Source: Thauera sp. UBA6194 (GTDB lineage: Bacteria > Pseudomonadota > Gammaproteobacteria > Burkholderiales > Rhodocyclaceae). From it: a DNA stretch of 60,976 bases. Below, in pieces: positions 1 through 8,923 of this stretch. Both the position numbers and the translations under genes were made by a program. The stretch is taken from positions 1 to 60,976 of the forward strand of contig DITC01000066.1 in assembly GCA_002422685.1 (NCBI GenBank), in the 5' to 3' direction. A model generated the notes under the pieces. The model searched no databases, was not told the origin of the DNA, and saw only the letters and a program-made list of their open reading frames with translations. The number at the start of each line of letters is the position of its first letter. Positions within the stretch are counted from its first letter, which is position 1.

Positions 1-77
1 GAAACACACACCTCAACCTCCACCCCCAACACCCCGACGACTTCCGTGAAAACCGACGCAGCGCTGAAGAGGGGCGA

Positions 78-105
78 ATTATAGACAGCCTGAACGGAAG
101 GTCAA
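78..105 (-). promoter_or_regulatory. Strong sigma-70 type promoter reading off the left edge
   Basis: On the minus strand a TTGACC box (100-105) is followed, after 16 bases, by a perfect TATAAT box (78-83). This is the best consensus promoter in the window. It lies downstream of dnaB and points left, so the transcript would start near base 70 and leave the window. No gene is recognisable in bases 1-70 in either direction. The target is probably a gene or stable RNA just outside the window; its identity cannot be seen. Confidence 0.6.
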
Positions 106-153
106 GACAGAGAAGCAATCAATTTACTGATGCGCTCATGACGCGATCCGATC

Positions 154-1566
154 TCAATACATGCCCGGTGCAGCGGCGTAGTTCTCGAAGCGCGTGTTCT
201 CGCCGATGAAGGTGAGCCTTACAGTACCGGTCGGTCCGTTACGGTGCTTGCCGATGATGAGCTCGGCCGTCCCCTTGTCCGGCGAGTCGGGGTTATAAAC
301 CTCGTCCCGATAGATGAACATGATGATGTCGGCGTCCTGCTCGATCGCGCCCGACTCACGCAGGTCCGACATCACCGGCCGTTTGTTCGGGCGCTGCTCC
401 AGGCTGCGGTTGAGTTGGGAGAGCGCCATGATCGGCACGTTGAGTTCCTTCGCCAACGACTTCACCGAGCGCGAGATCTCGGAGAGCTCCGAGGCCCGGT
501 TGTCGCCTTCCCGGGTACCGCTCATCAACTGCAGATAGTCGATCACGATGAGGCCGAGCTTGCCGCACTGACGGGCGAGACGACGGGCGCGCGCACGCAG
601 ATCGATCGGATTGAGACCCGGCGTCTCGTCGATGAAGAGCGGCGCATCGTAGAGTTTGCCCATGGCCATGGTCAGGCGCTGCCAGTCGTCGTCGGTGAGC
701 CGGCCACTCCGGATCTTCTGCATGTCGATGCGCCCCACCGAGGAAATGAAGCGCGTCGCGAGTTGGGTACCGGGCATCTCCATGGAGAAGATCGCCACCG
801 GCAGACGCTGCTCGATCGCAATATGCTCGGCCAGGTTGAGCGCGAAGGTGGTCTTGCCCATCGCCGGACGGCCGGCGACGATGATCATGTCCGAGGGCTG
901 CAGGCCGGAGGTCTTCTCATCCAGGTCGACCAGGCCCGTGGGCACACCGGTGACCTCGGACGGATTGTCGCGGTCATAGAGTTCCTGCACGCGGTCGACA
1001 ACCTGCTTCAGGATGGGCTGAATCGAGACGAAACCGCTGGCGTGACGCGCCCCCGCCTCCGCAATCTCGAAAACCTTGGCCTCCGCATCGTCGAGCAGCG
1101 CCTTGGCATCCTTGCCGGAGGGGCTGAGCGCGCTGGCTGCGATCTCGTCACCCACCGCCACCAGTTTGCGAAGGATCGCACGCTCGCGGACGATCTCCGC
1201 GTAGCGCCGGATGTTGGCAGCGGAGGGGGTGTTGTTGGCGATCTCCGCGAGATAGGCGAGACCGCCCGCCTGCTCGGCCTCGCCGTTCTTCTCCAGCGAC
1301 TCGAACACGGTCACGACGTCGGCCGGCCGCCCCTGATCGATCAGCTTGGTAATGTGCCGGTAGATCCGGCGATGGTCGTCGCGGTAGAAGTCGGCCTCGT
1401 TGACCAGGTCGGCGATGCGCTCCCAGGCCTGGTTGTCGAGCAGCACGCCGCCGATCAGCGACTGCTCGGCCTCGAGAGAATGCGGCGGCAGCTTGATCTG
1501 CGCAAGCTGCGGATCAGCGGAAAAATCGGAAAACCGGGAAGACGCGGAGCTCATCGGGGACACCAT
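154..1566 (-). CDS. dnaB: Replicative DNA helicase DnaB
   Basis: This is the hexameric 5'-3' helicase that unwinds DNA ahead of the replisome and recruits primase. The 470-residue protein has the usual N-terminal domain (about residues 25-130), a linker, and a RecA-like ATPase domain. Walker A is GRPAMGKT (232-239) and Walker B lies in VIDYLQLM (341-348). The conserved SDLRESGAIEQDAD segment sits near residue 400. Length matches the family. No intein is present. It is the last gene of the rpsF-priB-rpsR-rplI-dnaB block, but a terminator separates it from rplI, so it may have its own promoter. The start could instead be the second ATG, four codons further in. Confidence 0.97.
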   Translation of the reverse strand: MVSPMSSASSRFSDFSADPQLAQIKLPPHSLEAEQSLIGGVLLDNQAWERIADLVNEADFYRDDHRRIYRHITKLIDQGRPADVVTVFESLEKNGEAEQAGGLAYLAEIANNTPSAANIRRYAEIVRERAILRKLVAVGDEIAASALSPSGKDAKALLDDAEAKVFEIAEAGARHASGFVSIQPILKQVVDRVQELYDRDNPSEVTGVPTGLVDLDEKTSGLQPSDMIIVAGRPAMGKTTFALNLAEHIAIEQRLPVAIFSMEMPGTQLATRFISSVGRIDMQKIRSGRLTDDDWQRLTMAMGKLYDAPLFIDETPGLNPIDLRARARRLARQCGKLGLIVIDYLQLMSGTREGDNRASELSEISRSVKSLAKELNVPIMALSQLNRSLEQRPNKRPVMSDLRESGAIEQDADIIMFIYRDEVYNPDSPDKGTAELIIGKHRNGPTGTVRLTFIGENTRFENYAAAPGMY

Positions 1567-1625
1567 CTAGACCTGAGTGCGCCATTGTAGCGACAGGGTG
1601 ACACACGAACCGGGACGCACAAAAG

Positions 1626-1650
1626 CAAAAAGGGCTGCACGCGGCAGCCC
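1626..1650 (-). terminator. Rho-independent terminator after rplI
   Basis: On the minus strand the stem GGGCTGC / GCAGCCC closes a 5-base loop and is followed directly by five T residues, then more T-rich sequence. It lies 27 bases past the rplI stop and should end most transcription of the ribosomal operon before dnaB. On the plus strand the same stem is followed only by a weak T-rich run. Confidence 0.85.
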
Positions 1651-1676
1651 CTTCTTGCTTGCGATCGCGGACGCGA

Positions 1677-2126
1677 TTACTGCTCGGCAGCCACCACGAC
1701 GGTGATGCTGGCCAGCACGTCGGCGTGCAGCGACACTTCCAGCGAGGTTTCGCCGACCTGCTTGAGCGGGCCTTCCGGCATGCGGATGGCGGAACGGTCG
1801 ATGTCGAAGCCCTTGGCGACGAGCACTTCGGCGATGTCGGCGTTGCCAACCGAACCGAACAGACGACCGTCCATGCCGGCCTTGCGGGCGACCTCGACGG
1901 TGACACCTTCCAGCTTGGCAGCCAGTTCCTGAGCAGCAGCCAGCTTTTCGGCCTGGACGCGCTCGAGCTCGGCGCGGCGGGCTTCGAACTCGGCCAGGTT
2001 GGCGGCGTTCGCGCGCTTGGCCTTGCCTTGCGGGATCAGGTAGTTACGGGCGTAGCCGTCCTTGACCTTGACCACGTCACCCAGACCACCCAGGTTGACG
2101 ACCTTCTCGAGAAGAATGATTTGCAT
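1677..2126 (-). CDS. rplI: 50S ribosomal protein L9
   Basis: Large-subunit protein that binds 23S rRNA and helps keep the reading frame. At 149 residues it has the family length. The N-terminal RNA-binding domain begins MQIILLEKVVNLG and contains the conserved GDVVKVKDGYARN stretch; the central helix and C-terminal domain follow. It sits 15 bases after rpsR, in the classic rpsF-priB-rpsR-rplI order, and is followed by a clear terminator. The start is fixed by the conserved N-terminus and a GGAG-type ribosome site just upstream. Confidence 0.98.
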   Translation of the reverse strand: MQIILLEKVVNLGGLGDVVKVKDGYARNYLIPQGKAKRANAANLAEFEARRAELERVQAEKLAAAQELAAKLEGVTVEVARKAGMDGRLFGSVGNADIAEVLVAKGFDIDRSAIRMPEGPLKQVGETSLEVSLHADVLASITVVVAAEQ

Positions 2127-2141
2127 GAGTTCGTTCTCCTC

Positions 2142-2417
2142 TTACTGGTGCAGGTCGGTGTAGGGCATCAGCGCCAGGAAGCGCGCACGCTTGACGGCAA
2201 CCGACAGCTGACGCTGGTAACCGGCCTTGGTGCCGGTGATGCGCGCCGGCATGATCTTGGCGTTTTCGGTGATGAAGTCCTTCAGGATGTCCACATCCTT
2301 GTAGTCGACTTCTTCGATCTTTTCCGCGGTGAAGCGGCAGAACTTGCGACGCTTGAACAGACCACGACCACCGCGGTCGTCCTTCTTCTTGAACTTGGAT
2401 TTCGGCTTGAAGGCCAT
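2142..2417 (-). CDS. rpsR: 30S ribosomal protein S18
   Basis: Small-subunit protein that pairs with S6 on the platform of the 30S subunit. The 91-residue protein has a basic N-terminal tail, CRFTAEKIEEVDYKD, and the family signature ending GYQRQLSVAVKRARFLALMPY. It follows priB by only 2 bases and precedes rplI by 15, so the genes are surely co-transcribed. Confidence 0.98.
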   Translation of the reverse strand: MAFKPKSKFKKKDDRGGRGLFKRRKFCRFTAEKIEEVDYKDVDILKDFITENAKIMPARITGTKAGYQRQLSVAVKRARFLALMPYTDLHQ

Positions 2418-2419
2418 TT

Positions 2420-2734
2420 TCAGTTTCCTTCGAGAAATTCGATTGTGTTCAGATGCAGAACCGGGGTTCGGCTGCGCAGGCTCTTTGCGGCGAGGAATCC
2501 GGTGGCGCGCAGCGCACTGCCCGGAACTGCCGCTGCCAGCACCGCCGCCAGATCGCCCAACGCCACCGCCTGCACTTCAACCGAAACGTCGCGGGTCAAG
2601 CCCGCTTCGAGGTGTTTCGATTCGTGTGCCAGCACGCAGCTTGCGATCGGCACTCCGGCAGGGGTTCGACGCAGCGGCAGCACTTCGGCCACACGCGCAT
2701 CGAGGCGCAGTTCGTTCAGACCCGGCTCAGACAA
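2420..2734 (-). CDS. priB: Primosomal replication protein PriB, TTG start
   Basis: PriB is a small OB-fold single-stranded-DNA-binding protein that links PriA and DnaT at stalled forks. This 104-residue frame fills the gap between rpsF and rpsR, exactly where priB lies in other proteobacteria. It reads NELRLDARVAEV near the start and ends LHLNTIEFLEGN, as the family does. No ATG is available in the right place. The frame opens with TTG at 2734, eight bases after the rpsF stop, giving an N-terminus MSEPGLNEL. The ribosome site is weak, so coupling to rpsF translation is likely. Confidence 0.88.
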   Translation of the reverse strand: MSEPGLNELRLDARVAEVLPLRRTPAGVPIASCVLAHESKHLEAGLTRDVSVEVQAVALGDLAAVLAAAVPGSALRATGFLAAKSLRSRTPVLHLNTIEFLEGN

Positions 2735-2742
2735 CTCGCGAC

Positions 2743-3129
2743 TCAGGCGGCAGCGGCTTCGCTGTCGGCCGGCTTGGCTTCGTCGGCTGCGGTGTTCAGC
2801 GAGCGCGACTTCTCTTCCTTCATCATCGGCGAAGGCGTGGTCACGGCCTTCTTCATCTTGACGGTGAGGTGGCGCAGCACGGCATCGTTGAACTTGAACG
2901 CGTGCTCGAGCTCGGCCAGCGTCTCGCCGTCGCACTCGATGTTCATCAGCACGTAGTGGGCCTTGTGCACCTTCTGGATCGGGTAAGCCATTTGACGACG
3001 GCCCCAGTCTTCCAGGCGATGAACCTGACCGTTGCGGCTGGTCACGATCGACTTGTAGCGCTCGACCATCGCCGGCACCTGTTCGGACTGGTCCGGGTGG
3101 ACGATGAATACGATTTCGTAGTGTCGCAT
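2743..3129 (-). CDS. rpsF: 30S ribosomal protein S6
   Basis: S6 forms a heterodimer with S18 on 16S rRNA. The 128-residue protein starts MRHYEIVFIVHPDQSEQ, the family N-terminus, and keeps the GRRQMAYPIQK segment. The C-terminal 25 residues are an Ala/Glu-rich tail beyond the compact fold, common in this group. The start at 3129 is set by a good AAGGAG site seven bases upstream; a longer open frame to 3216 has no family match in its added part. It heads the operon rpsF-priB-rpsR-rplI. Confidence 0.97.
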   Translation of the reverse strand: MRHYEIVFIVHPDQSEQVPAMVERYKSIVTSRNGQVHRLEDWGRRQMAYPIQKVHKAHYVLMNIECDGETLAELEHAFKFNDAVLRHLTVKMKKAVTTPSPMMKEEKSRSLNTAADEAKPADSEAAAA

Positions 3130-3198
3130 GCAGACTCCTTGCGGTTGATTGAAGCAGCCCCCCGGCATGCGAATCCGGTGGGGCAAGGGAAGCCGGCG

Positions 3199-3226
3199 AA
3201 AATAGCACGAAACCACGAATAATCAA
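3199..3226 (-). promoter_or_regulatory. Likely promoter of the rpsF operon
   Basis: On the minus strand TTGATT (3221-3226) and TATTTT (3199-3204) are separated by 16 bases, about 70 bases upstream of the rpsF start. Each box deviates from consensus, but the spacing and position suit the ribosomal operon. The rest of the 277-base gap up to 3407 shows no gene. Confidence 0.5.
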
Positions 3227-3406
3227 AGCACCACATTCACTTTCCGCGCATGTCAACCCATCTCCCGACGGCACATGGCCCCCGGACCTCGACCCCCTGC
3301 GCGCAAAAGCCTGCTTACATTCGCACCCTGCGCCCGCGCCCCTGCGCGCTTAGGATGCAGCTACCAGGGTCGGCCCTGGAACAAGACAAGACGAACGAGG
3401 CAGACC

Positions 3407-3781
3407 ATGAAAACCACCCTGACCCAGAAACTGCTCACCGTACTGCTGTGCAGCGGACTGCTCGCCGGCGCCGGCGCGGCCGAAGCCCGTGGCGACCGCG
3501 ACGACCGTGGCTGGGACAAGCCGCGGCACGCGCAGTCCTACAAGTACAGGCATTCGAACAAGCACGCCTACAAGCACGCCCACAAGCGCAGCCATCGCGG
3601 CTGGGACGAGCGTCGCGTCGTGCGCGAAAGAGTGATTGTCCGCGAGCGCCCGCGCCACTATCGCGAGACCATCGTGCACGAGCACTACTACGAACCGCGC
3701 TACCGCTCGTACAGCTACAGCCGCTCGCCCGCGCTGGTGATCGGCGTCGATATTCCGCCGCTCGTCATCCCCCTGCGTTGA
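3407..3781 (+). CDS. Small secreted basic protein, function unknown
   Basis: I do not recognise a family with confidence. The 124-residue product starts with a clear Sec signal peptide (MKTTLTQKLLTVLLCSG, then Ala-rich), probably cut near residue 25. The mature part is very rich in His, Arg, Lys and Tyr, with HAYKHAHK and stretches of Arg-Glu pairs, and ends with a hydrophobic tail VIGVDIPPLVIPLR. It loosely recalls small periplasmic RcnB-like or metal-stress proteins, but that is a guess. The start at 3407 is the ATG that gives the signal peptide; a longer frame from 3275 adds a non-signal leader. It stands alone and converges on hrpA. Confidence 0.75.
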   Translation: MKTTLTQKLLTVLLCSGLLAGAGAAEARGDRDDRGWDKPRHAQSYKYRHSNKHAYKHAHKRSHRGWDERRVVRERVIVRERPRHYRETIVHEHYYEPRYRSYSYSRSPALVIGVDIPPLVIPLR

Positions 3782-3795
3782 GCGCGCCCTGAAGC

Positions 3796-3832
3796 GCGTC
3801 TCGGGCGCGCCACTGCGGCGCCCCCGAGACGC
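3796..3832. terminator. Hairpin between convergent genes
   Basis: A perfect 10-bp outer stem (GCGTCTCGGG / CCCGAGACGC) extends by a further 5 bp around a 5-base loop, with one mismatch in between. It sits between the stops of the small secreted protein and hrpA, which face each other, so it could end both transcripts. There is no T tract, so Rho-independent action is uncertain. Confidence 0.6.
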
Positions 3833-3860
3833 CCCCCGGCGACGCCCCGGACCGCCGCTC

Positions 3861-6800
3861 CTAGCGCGGACGGCTGTCCCAGATCTTCTGCAAGCGCTTG
3901 ACCGACACCGGCATCGGCGTACGCAACTCCTGTGCATAGAGGCCAACCCGCAGCTCCTCCAGCAACCAGCGGAACTCTTCCAGCGCGGGGTCTTCCACGC
4001 CTGCGCGGCGGCGTGCGAGGCGCTCGCGCTCCCAGGCTTGGGCGAGCGCCTTCCATTCGCCCATCGACTGCGCATCGCGCGCCGGATTGTTGCGAAGTTT
4101 GTCCAGCCGCACCGAGGCGCCCTTGAGATAGCGCGGGAAGTGCGCGAGCTTTTCCCAGTCGTGGGTGACGAGAAAATCCTTCGGTAACAGCGCGGCGAGC
4201 TGGGACTGAATATCCGCGACCACATCGGGGAAGGTCTTCAGCCCGGACAGGCGCTTCTGCAGCGCGCCATGCTCGACCAGCAACTGGCCGGTGATGCGCA
4301 TGAACTCCTGCGCGACCAGACTCACCCGCGTTTTGGCCTCGGCACAGCGCTTCGCGAACGCCTCGGCATCGCTCGGCAGGGGCTCCAGCAGGCAACAGCG
4401 GGCGAGCGTAGCTTCGACCAGGCGTGCCTTCAGTTCGGCCTCGGTGCCGAAGCTCATGTACTGCAACGCGAGCTCGCGCAGCCCGGGTAAGCGCTCGACC
4501 GCGCGCACCTGGTCCTTGAGGTTGAGCGCGAACAGGCGAGCGAGACCGCGCCGATGCACGCGCGCCGCCTCCTCGGGCGTGTCGTAGGGGCGCAGCGAGA
4601 CACTGTCGCCGTCGTCGTGCAGCGCCGGGAAGCCGATCACCTCGCGGCCGGCGACGCGCACCTCGAGCAGCTCGGGTAGCGCACCGAAGGTCCAGGCGGT
4701 GAAGCCCGACAGCGCTTGCGCAGGCAGCTCGACCGGTGCGGCGCCCTGACCTGCCGCATCGCCGGCCGCCTTGGCACTGCCCTTGCGCCCTGGCTGCCCC
4801 ACCCCGACGCGGCCACCCGCGCCCACCGCGGCGCGATCGGCGTCCGGACCCGAGCGCGCGCGGCCGCCCGCTTCGCCGGCACCGAAGCCACGGCCGCTGC
4901 CGCCGGCGTCCGCGCCACCTTCGCCACGCCCTCGACCCGCAGTCGCCTCCGCCCCCCCGACGCCCACCGCCGACAAGGCACCCGCGAGCGCGCCGCCGAT
5001 CTTCGCCGCCGAGAAGCGCGCCGCCACCTGCTCGCGGAAGCGCGCGCGCAGCTCCATCAGGTTGCGCGACTGGCCCATCACGCGGCCATGCTCGTCGATC
5101 ACACGGAAGTTCATGAAGCAGTGCGGCTTCAGGTTCTCCGGGCGGAAGCTCTCCAGCGGCAACTTCAACTGCACGCGCTCCTCGACGAAGCGCTGCAGCA
5201 TCTTCAAGAGCGGCTCGTCGGTATCGAACTCGTCGGCCTCGAACGCCGCCATGAAGGCCGCCGCGCTCTCGGCGACCGGCTGCAGGCGGTGGCGGTGCTT
5301 CTGCGGCACGGTCTTCATCAACGCCGCGACCTTCTCCTCCAGCAGCCCCGGCACCAGCCACTCGCAGCGATTCGCCGGAATCTGGTTCAGCATGGCCAGC
5401 GGCACGGCGAGCGTCACGCCGTCGTCGGCCTCGCCGGGCTGGTGCAGGTAGCTGAGCTTCAACTTCTGCCCGAGCACCTCCATTGCTGGCGGGAAGCGGT
5501 CGGTGGTGACGCCCTCGGCCTCGTGGCGCATCAGCTGCTCGCGCGACAGGTGCAGCAGCTTCGGCTCGGTCTTCTCCGCTTTCCTGCGCCAGGCTTCAAG
5601 GCCGGAGAGATCGCAGACGTCCTCCGGGATCTTGCTGTCGTAGAAGGCCTCGATCAGCGCCTCGTCCACCAGCACGTCGGGACGGCGGGACTTGTGCTCG
5701 AGACGCTCGATCTCCGCCACCAGGCGTTGGTTGTGGGCGAGGAAGGCCATCGCGCGCGCCGGGCCCTCGGCAATCTCGCCCTGCACCAGGCCCTCGCGGA
5801 TGAAGAGTTCGCGGCACAGTGCGGGGTCGATGTCGCGATAGGCCACGCCGCGGCGCGGGTAGATCACCAGGCCGTAGAGCGTGCCGCGCTCCCAGGCGCG
5901 CACCGCGCCCGAGGACTTCGACCAGTGCGGCTCGAACACCTGGCGCTTGATGAGATGGCCGCCGACCTCCTCCACCCACTCCGGCTCGATGCGCGCGATG
6001 CAGCGCCCGAACAGGCGGCTGGTCTCGACCTGCTCGGCGGCCATGATCCATTTGCCGGCCTTCTTCGCCAGCGACGAGCCCGGATGCGGCCAGAACTTGA
6101 TGCCGCGCGCGCCCAGATAGGAGCCGGCCTGCGGGCCCTTGCTTGCGTGCTCTCCATCGTCGACCTTGCAGCCGATGTTGCCGAGCAGGCCGGCGAGCAG
6201 CGCCTTGTGGATCGCCTCGTAGTTCGCCGGCTGCGCGTTCTCCTTCCAGCCGTGCTCGGCGCACAGCGTATGCAGCTGACTGAACACGTCGCGCCACTCT
6301 CGCATGCGCATGTAGTTGAGGAAGTGCTTCTTGCACCAGGCCTTCTGCTTGCTGGACGACTCGTGGCGCTGGACCTCGTCCCAGGCCTTCCACAGGTGCC
6401 AGTACCACAGGAACTCGGACTTCTCGTCCTGCTCGCCGCCGCGGAACTTCGCATGCGCCTGGTCGGCCGCGCCCGGGCTGTCCTGCGGACGCTCGCGCGG
6501 GTCCTGCACCGACAGCGCGGCGGCGATCACCAGCAGCTCGGCGAGCGCGCCGCGGTCGCGCGCGGCGAGGATCATGCGGCCGATGCGCGGGTCGAGCGGC
6601 AGCCGGGCGAGCTCGATGCCGGTCGGGGTGAGCTTGCGCTCGTCGTCGTCGCTGACGGCGCCGAGCTCGGCCAGCAGCGCATAGCCGTCGCCGATCAGGC
6701 GCGAGCCGGGCGCGTCGATGAAGGGGAAGTCCTCCACCGCGCCGAGCTTCAGCGCCTTCATGCGCAGGATCACGCCGGCGAGCGAGGAGCGCAGGATCTC

Positions 6801-8288
6801 GGGGTCGGTGTGCGGCTGACGACGATTGAAGTCGTCCTCGTCGTACAGCCGGATGCAGATCCCGTCCATCACGCGTCCGCAACGGCCCGCGCGCTGCTGC
6901 GCGGCCGACTGCGCGATCTTCTCGACCTGCAGTTGTTCGACCTTGTTGCGCGGCGAGTAGCGCTTGATGCGCGCCAGCCCGGTATCGACCACGTAGCGGA
7001 TGCCGGGCACGGTCAGCGAGGTCTCGGCGACATTGGTCGACAGCACCACCCGGCGCCCGTTGGACGCCGAGAACACGCGCGCCTGCTCCTGCGCCGACTG
7101 GCGCGCGAACAGCGGCAGGATCTCGGTGCCGGGCAGGTGATGGGCCTTTCGCAGCGCCTCGGCGGCCTCGCGGATCTCGCGCTCGCCGGGCAGGAAGACA
7201 AGCACGTCGCCCGGCCCGCAGCGCTGCGCCTCGTCGACCGCGTCGACCAGCGCGTCCATCAGGTCGCGGCTCTTGTCCCTGCCACCCGCCCTGGATTTGT
7301 CGCCCTCCTTCCCGCCTCTCGCGGACGCGCGCGCCGCGGCTGCCGGGTCGACATCCTCGCTCTCCACCGGCCGGTAGCGCATCTCGATCGGATACAGCCG
7401 GCCCGACACCTCGATCACCGGCGCCGGCTTGCCCGCGGCGTCGGCGAAGTGCTTCGCGAACCGCTCCGCATCCAGCGTCGCCGAGGTGACGATCACCTTG
7501 AGATCCGGCCGGCGCGGCAGCAGCGTCCTCAGGTAGCCGAGCAGGAAGTCGATGTTGAGGCTGCGCTCGTGGGCCTCGTCGATGATCAGCGTGTCGTAGG
7601 CGGCGAGCAGCGGGTCGGTCTGGGTCTCGGCGAGCAGGATGCCGTCGGTCATCAGCTTGATGTGGCTGCGCTCGCTGGTCTTGTCGGTGAAGCGGATCTT
7701 GTAGCCCACGACCTCGCCGAGCGGGCTCTTGAGCTCCTGCGCGATGCGGCTGGCGGTGGCGCGCGCGGCGAGCCGGCGCGGCTGGGTGTGGCCGATCAGG
7801 CCGGCGACACCGCGACCGAGCGTCATCGCGATCTTGGGCAACTGGGTGGTCTTGCCCGAGCCGGTCTCGCCGCACACGATGATGACCTGATGCGCGGTAA
7901 AGGCGGCGGCGATCTCGTCGCGGCGCGCCGACACCGGCAGCTCGGGCGGGAAGTCCGGCACCGGCAGCGCCGCGCGGCGGGCGGCGAAGGCGGTACGCGA
8001 ACGCGCGCGCAGGGCGTCGAAGTCGGCCTGCAGGCGTGCGCGCTTCGCCTGCGCGCCATTGTGGGACTGCGGCGCCTCCTGCGCGGCCGGCAGCTTGCCG
8101 TCGCCCGGCCGCGGCGCAGCGTCGGGCGAGCTGCGCGCGCCGGCACCGGCGCGTCTGCCAGGCGCAGGCGACGGCTCACGCGCCAGATCGCGCGCCATGC
8201 GGCGCAGGCGCGGGCGGTCGGCGCTCAGGCAGTCATCGAAGTTCGGCAGCGCGGACGGGCGGCGCTCGCCCTTGTGTTCAGCCCTCAT
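3861..8288 (-). CDS. hrpA: ATP-dependent RNA helicase HrpA (DEAH family)
   Basis: A large DEAH-box helicase that acts on RNA and on stalled ribosomes in the cytoplasm. Walker A is GETGSGKT (140-147), the DEAH box is at 237-240 and the SAT motif at 269-271; QRAGRCGR follows in the second helicase domain. The long C-terminal region (DUF3418-type) is present. At 1475 residues it is longer than the roughly 1300 of E. coli HrpA. The surplus lies in an Ala/Pro-rich N-terminus, a short Arg/Lys/Asp-rich insert near residue 320, and a Gly/Ala-rich low-complexity insert at about 1095-1190. The start could lie further in. Confidence 0.95.
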   Translation of the reverse strand: MRAEHKGERRPSALPNFDDCLSADRPRLRRMARDLAREPSPAPGRRAGAGARSSPDAAPRPGDGKLPAAQEAPQSHNGAQAKRARLQADFDALRARSRTAFAARRAALPVPDFPPELPVSARRDEIAAAFTAHQVIIVCGETGSGKTTQLPKIAMTLGRGVAGLIGHTQPRRLAARATASRIAQELKSPLGEVVGYKIRFTDKTSERSHIKLMTDGILLAETQTDPLLAAYDTLIIDEAHERSLNIDFLLGYLRTLLPRRPDLKVIVTSATLDAERFAKHFADAAGKPAPVIEVSGRLYPIEMRYRPVESEDVDPAAAARASARGGKEGDKSRAGGRDKSRDLMDALVDAVDEAQRCGPGDVLVFLPGEREIREAAEALRKAHHLPGTEILPLFARQSAQEQARVFSASNGRRVVLSTNVAETSLTVPGIRYVVDTGLARIKRYSPRNKVEQLQVEKIAQSAAQQRAGRCGRVMDGICIRLYDEDDFNRRQPHTDPEILRSSLAGVILRMKALKLGAVEDFPFIDAPGSRLIGDGYALLAELGAVSDDDERKLTPTGIELARLPLDPRIGRMILAARDRGALAELLVIAAALSVQDPRERPQDSPGAADQAHAKFRGGEQDEKSEFLWYWHLWKAWDEVQRHESSSKQKAWCKKHFLNYMRMREWRDVFSQLHTLCAEHGWKENAQPANYEAIHKALLAGLLGNIGCKVDDGEHASKGPQAGSYLGARGIKFWPHPGSSLAKKAGKWIMAAEQVETSRLFGRCIARIEPEWVEEVGGHLIKRQVFEPHWSKSSGAVRAWERGTLYGLVIYPRRGVAYRDIDPALCRELFIREGLVQGEIAEGPARAMAFLAHNQRLVAEIERLEHKSRRPDVLVDEALIEAFYDSKIPEDVCDLSGLEAWRRKAEKTEPKLLHLSREQLMRHEAEGVTTDRFPPAMEVLGQKLKLSYLHQPGEADDGVTLAVPLAMLNQIPANRCEWLVPGLLEEKVAALMKTVPQKHRHRLQPVAESAAAFMAAFEADEFDTDEPLLKMLQRFVEERVQLKLPLESFRPENLKPHCFMNFRVIDEHGRVMGQSRNLMELRARFREQVAARFSAAKIGGALAGALSAVGVGGAEATAGRGRGEGGADAGGSGRGFGAGEAGGRARSGPDADRAAVGAGGRVGVGQPGRKGSAKAAGDAAGQGAAPVELPAQALSGFTAWTFGALPELLEVRVAGREVIGFPALHDDGDSVSLRPYDTPEEAARVHRRGLARLFALNLKDQVRAVERLPGLRELALQYMSFGTEAELKARLVEATLARCCLLEPLPSDAEAFAKRCAEAKTRVSLVAQEFMRITGQLLVEHGALQKRLSGLKTFPDVVADIQSQLAALLPKDFLVTHDWEKLAHFPRYLKGASVRLDKLRNNPARDAQSMGEWKALAQAWERERLARRRAGVEDPALEEFRWLLEELRVGLYAQELRTPMPVSVKRLQKIWDSRPR

Positions 8289-8401
8289 GGATCCGTTTCG
8301 GCTTCGTCGGGCCGCGCATTATCGCGCGCATCTTCGCCTTGTTGGCGCCGCAGTGCGACAATGACGCCCATTCACGAACGAGCCGCCCGCCGAGCCCGAC
8401 C

Positions 8402-8920
8402 ATGCCCGCACACGCCATCGCCGCCGTCGTCTACAAGCCCACCGACAACATCGAGGCCCTGCTCGCCCGCGCCGCCCGCGCGCTGAGCGAGCAAGGCGTG
8501 CGCCTGGGCGGCGTGCTGCAGCACGACATCGCCACCGTCATCGAAGACCCCTGCGCGATGCAGCTCGAGAACCTCGAGACCGGCGAGAGCATCCCGCTGT
8601 CGCAAGAGCTCGGGCGCGGCTCGGTGTCGTGCCGCGTCGATCCGGATGCGCTCGCGCGCGGCTCGATGGCGGTGCGCGGCGCGATCGAGCGCGGCGTCGA
8701 TCTGGTCATCATCAACAAGTTCGGCGCGCAGGAGGTCTCGGGCGCCGGCCTGCGCGACGAGATGGCAGAGACGGTGGTGGCGGGCATACCGCTGCTGACC
8801 GCGGTGGGCGAGCGCTTCCTGCCCGAGTGGAAGGCCTTCACCGGCGACGACAGCGCCCTGCTGGCGCCCACGCTCGATGCCATCCTGCACTGGTGGTCCG
8901 CGCCCCAGCGCCGGGGCTGA
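8402..8920 (+). CDS. DUF2478 family protein
   Basis: The 172-residue product matches the DUF2478 pattern as I remember it: an N-terminal VVYKPTDN strand, a middle part with LSQELGRGSVSCRVDP, and the hallmark DLVIINKFGAQEVSGAGLRDEM, ending with a hydrophobic strand and a Trp-rich tail. Members often sit near molybdenum or metal transport genes and are thought to be nucleotide-binding, but no function is established to my knowledge. It is divergent from hrpA with a 113-base gap, and is followed after 3 bases by the YkgJ-like gene, so the two are an operon. ATG at 8402 is the natural start. Confidence 0.75.
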   Translation: MPAHAIAAVVYKPTDNIEALLARAARALSEQGVRLGGVLQHDIATVIEDPCAMQLENLETGESIPLSQELGRGSVSCRVDPDALARGSMAVRGAIERGVDLVIINKFGAQEVSGAGLRDEMAETVVAGIPLLTAVGERFLPEWKAFTGDDSALLAPTLDAILHWWSAPQRRG

Positions 8921-8923
8921 GGC

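Noticed and set aside
244..1590. Open frame of 448 codons opposite dnaB
   Set aside because: Antisense of a conserved gene, with no domain or ribosome site.
4716..8486. Open frame of 1256 codons opposite hrpA
   Set aside because: Same high-GC antisense effect; composition is Arg/His/Leu-biased and no motif is seen, while hrpA has a full set of helicase motifs.
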